This document shows positions 61,901 through 64,000 of a DNA stretch of 64,000 nt, one piece after another. The first letter of the stretch is position 1, and each line of letters opens with the position of its first letter. The DNA is from Xestospongia muta. Its lineage: Eukaryota; Porifera; Demospongiae; Haplosclerida; Petrosiidae. The translations under genes and the position numbers were made by a program. The notes beneath the pieces were generated by a model. It searched no databases. It was not told the DNA's origin and was given only the letters and a program-made list of their open reading frames with translations. The DNA lies in assembly GCA_963693285.1 (NCBI GenBank), contig OY848923.1:3606038-3670037 (forward strand). Reading direction: 5' to 3'.

Positions 61901-64000
61901 TTCAACCCAGACCTTTAATTAATATGCCTATTTTTTGACATCTTGACAACTTCAATTGACATTTTAAATGTGGTCCATTTTATTATCGGTATATATGTTA
62001 TAATATTCTACATAATTTAATGCTATTATAATCATCAATAAATACTTGTGTACTTCCTCTAGTATCAGCAAACAGCTCTACATTTAGCATCAAAAGGAGG
62101 TTACTGTGATATCGTACAGCTTCTGTTAAACTCCAATGCAGATCCCAATATTTGTGACAGGGTCAGTGCTTATTGTTTGTAGAGATTACTACAAGTTACT
62201 AGATTTAAATCAGTATTTAATAGAATGTTATGGGTGTGCCTGTTAGCAATTTCTAAAGCAACCTATTGTTCAATTTTGTTAATAAAGGATTAACAAAGAT
62301 AGTCAATGTCAGGTATCAATAGGTCTGGCCTGTTATAATAGTAGTACATATAGTTGGAAACATGTTGGTATTCAAAGAGGTCCCACTTATGTTGTGCCAT
62401 TGTGTAAAACTGTACTGCCGATGGTAGGAATTTTTTTTAATCATTATACTATAATTTTATACTGTTATTAGACTTACACACAAAGCCTTAACCATTGAGC
62501 ATTGGAAGAACATCCAGTAGTGAACTATACTTCTTTATTATTCTATGATAACTACTTGAAATCTCCAGTTTTCAATAATAGAGAAAAAACTGAAATACCA
62601 ATGCATACAAAAGCATCTTAGGACATTTTATAATTTCACTCCAGTTTAAATTTTAATATGTTGTCCATTTTATAATTGGTATATATTATAATATTTTATA
62701 TAATTTAATGCTATTATAATCAATAATAAACACTTGTGTAATTCCTCTAGGATCAGCAAACAGCTCTACATTTCGCATCAAAAGGGAGTTACTGTGATAT
62801 CGTACAGCTACTGTTAAAAATCTCCAATGCAGATCCCAATATTTGTGATGTGGTCAGTTTATATTGTTTATATAGATTACTACATGTTCTAGATTTAAAT
62901 CAGTATTTACTAGATATAGAATGTAAATGGTGTGGCTATTAGTAATTTCTACATTGACGTATTGTTCAAATTTTTGTTATAAAGGATTAACAAAGATAGT
63001 CAGTGTCAAGTATCAGTAGGTTTGGCCTGTTATAATAGTAATACATATAGTTAGAAACATGTTGCTATTCACAGAGGTCCCACTAGTATGTTGTGCCATT
63101 TGTGTCAAACTGTTCTGATAATTGTAGGCATTCTGTCATTAGCATTATACGTTACTTTTATACAGTTACTAGATTTGCAGCCAAGCTTAAACCCTATACC
63201 CTTGAGTGTAAGAAAAACATCCAGTAGTGAGCCATACGTCTCTATTATTCTATGATAACTACTTCAAATTTTGAGTTTTTAAGGATAGGGAAAGCAACTG
63301 AAATACCAATACATCCGAAAGCATCTTAGGACAATTTTATAATTTTAATCCTGTTTACATTTTAATATGTCGTCCATACCATCATTGGTATATATTATAA
63401 TGTTCTATAAAATTAATGCCATTTTAATCAATAATATATATTTGCGTACTTCCTCTAGTATCAGCAAACAGCTCTACATTTAGCATCAGAAGGAGGTTAC
63501 TGTGATATTGTACAACTTTTGTTAAACTCTAATGCAGATCCCGATATTTGTGATGAGGTCAGTATATATTGTTTGTAGAGATTACTATATGTTACTAGAT
63601 TTAAATCGGTATTTAATAGAATGTTATGGGTGTGGCTGTTAGCAATTTCTAAATTGACATGTTGTTCAAATTTTTGTTAATAGAGGATTAAGAAAGATAG
63701 TCAGTGTTAGGTATCAGTAGGTGTGTCCTGTTATAATAGTAGTACATATAGTTGGAAACATGTTGGTATTCACGGAGGTCCCATTAGTATGTTGTGCCAT
63801 TTGTGTCAAACTGTTTTTATGAATGTAGGAGTTGTATCATTAGCATTATACCATAATTTTATACTGTTACTAGACTTACAGCTAAAGCCTAAACCCAAAA
63901 GTTTTGAGTGTAGGTAGAACATCCAGTAGTGAGTCATACTTCTCTATTATTCCATGATAACTACTTCAAATTTTTGAGCTTTTAAGAATAGGGAAAGCAA
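55934..64000 (+). CDS. Ankyrin-repeat protein, 5' part (runs off the window)
   Basis: After a 5'UTR exon (to 55515), exon 2 is 55884-55972 with its ATG at 55934 (MAAQLSEEEQWII). Then come 56146-56175 (short, tentative), 56822-56914, 57302-57388, 57999-58100, 60853-60951, 61362-61463, 61604-61708, 62063-62161, 62751-62852 and 63459-63557. All are phase 0 and mostly 29-35 codons, so each exon is about one ankyrin repeat (TALHLAS-GNGHTEIVQFLLLSNADPNV pattern). Early repeats are degenerate. There is no signal peptide, so it is probably a cytosolic binding scaffold. The last three exons and their introns are tandem copies about 700 bp apart. The end of the gene, and whether it carries a kinase or DEATH domain as many such genes do, lies outside the window. 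Confidence 0.85.
58500..60576 (-). mobile_element. Decayed Ty3/gypsy-type LTR retrotransposon, internal part
   Basis: Minus-strand remnants appear in gag-pol order: gag from 60576 (stop after about 15 codons, then a capsid-like part to about 60124), a zinc-knuckle remnant near 59990 (CYSCSKKG), an aspartic protease segment near 59680-59730 (KLDTGAVMSLIS), reverse transcriptase pieces 58658-59260 (the usual YIDD reads YIND), and an RNase H start near 58560-58620 (TDPSAYGVGAVIS) joined directly to the RT end by a deletion. Many stops and frameshifts are present. No LTRs were recognised. It lies in the intron between ankyrin exons 58100 and 60853, in the opposite orientation to that gene. Confidence 0.88.
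62041..64000 (+). repeat. Tandem exon-plus-intron duplication in the ankyrin gene, about 700 bp x3
   Basis: Each unit has a TCCTCTAG acceptor, an exon beginning with CAGCAAACAGCTCTACATTT from its second codon, then an intron with AGATTTAAATC, GGATTAACAAAGATAGTCA-type and CATCCAGTAGTGA stretches. Exon starts are 62063, 62751 and 63459 (spacing 688 and 708). The second exon is three bases longer, adding one codon (KISNAD instead of NSNAD). Confidence 0.9.

Noticed and set aside
63723..63917. 64-codon frame at the window end
   Set aside because: It is intronic sequence of the ankyrin tandem unit; the related introns at about 62335 and 63030 do not keep it open.
1..64000. tRNA, rRNA or other structured RNA genes
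   Set aside because: I looked for cloverleaf boxes and rRNA-like stretches by eye and saw none; only hairpins from palindromic MITEs were found.

Overview
The window is animal nuclear DNA: AT-rich, with GT-AG introns mostly of 45 bp to a few hundred bp. It holds single-domain exons, a kelch/coiled-coil/TKL kinase, Ig/FN3 receptors, ankyrin genes, and cut-and-paste and LTR elements. The tiny introns, expanded TKL kinases and many-exon immune-type receptors best fit a sponge (demosponge, Amphimedon-like). That assignment is inference from gene content; no search was run. All spliced models were built by eye from splice signals and phase and have no transcript support.

Layout. 1-2.2 kb: the 3' end of a gene that is duplicated again at 15.03-15.74 kb, a frameshifted DEATH-like fragment, and a promoter-like block of repeated GGAATGTGAGG motifs. 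2.7-8.6 kb: a satellite of 21 units of about 141 bp, split by a 2,984-bp hAT element with a perfect 8-bp target duplication and a broken transposase. 9.7-11.8 kb, minus strand: two decayed Ulp1/SENP-like (C48) peptidase genes in tandem. 12.1-12.5 kb: a 108-bp tandem repeat. 13.5-14.8 kb: an intact single-exon gene that reads as about four divergent ubiquitin-like domains. 16.1-18.4 kb: a nearly complete piggyBac transposase gene on the minus strand. 21.5-26.1 kb: a six-exon kelch / Gln-rich coiled-coil / TKL kinase gene of 794 aa. 26.8-28 kb and 28.7-32.6 kb: relics, the second of an Ig-type receptor paralogue. 34.5-53.9 kb: the dominant feature, an apparently intact 49-exon gene for a single-pass receptor of about 5,354 aa with about 39 Ig-like and 6 FN3 domains and a short tail with four tyrosines. 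54.2-55.0 kb: the 3' end of another decayed paralogue. 55.4 kb to the window end: the 5' part of an ankyrin-repeat gene, with a decayed Ty3/gypsy-type element in one intron.

The receptor gene is the most notable system. Every intron before the transmembrane exon is phase 1, so each Ig or FN3 exon is a symmetric cassette. A 2.5-kb six-exon cassette set occurs four times; three copies are directly consecutive and look very similar. One exon is a fused two-domain recombinant. Decayed paralogues lie on both sides. This is the architecture expected of a rapidly evolving recognition receptor (self/non-self or microbial), signalling through phosphotyrosine/SH2 partners. The function is inference. 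A second theme is a multi-ubiquitin-like protein gene beside Ulp1-like peptidase relics.
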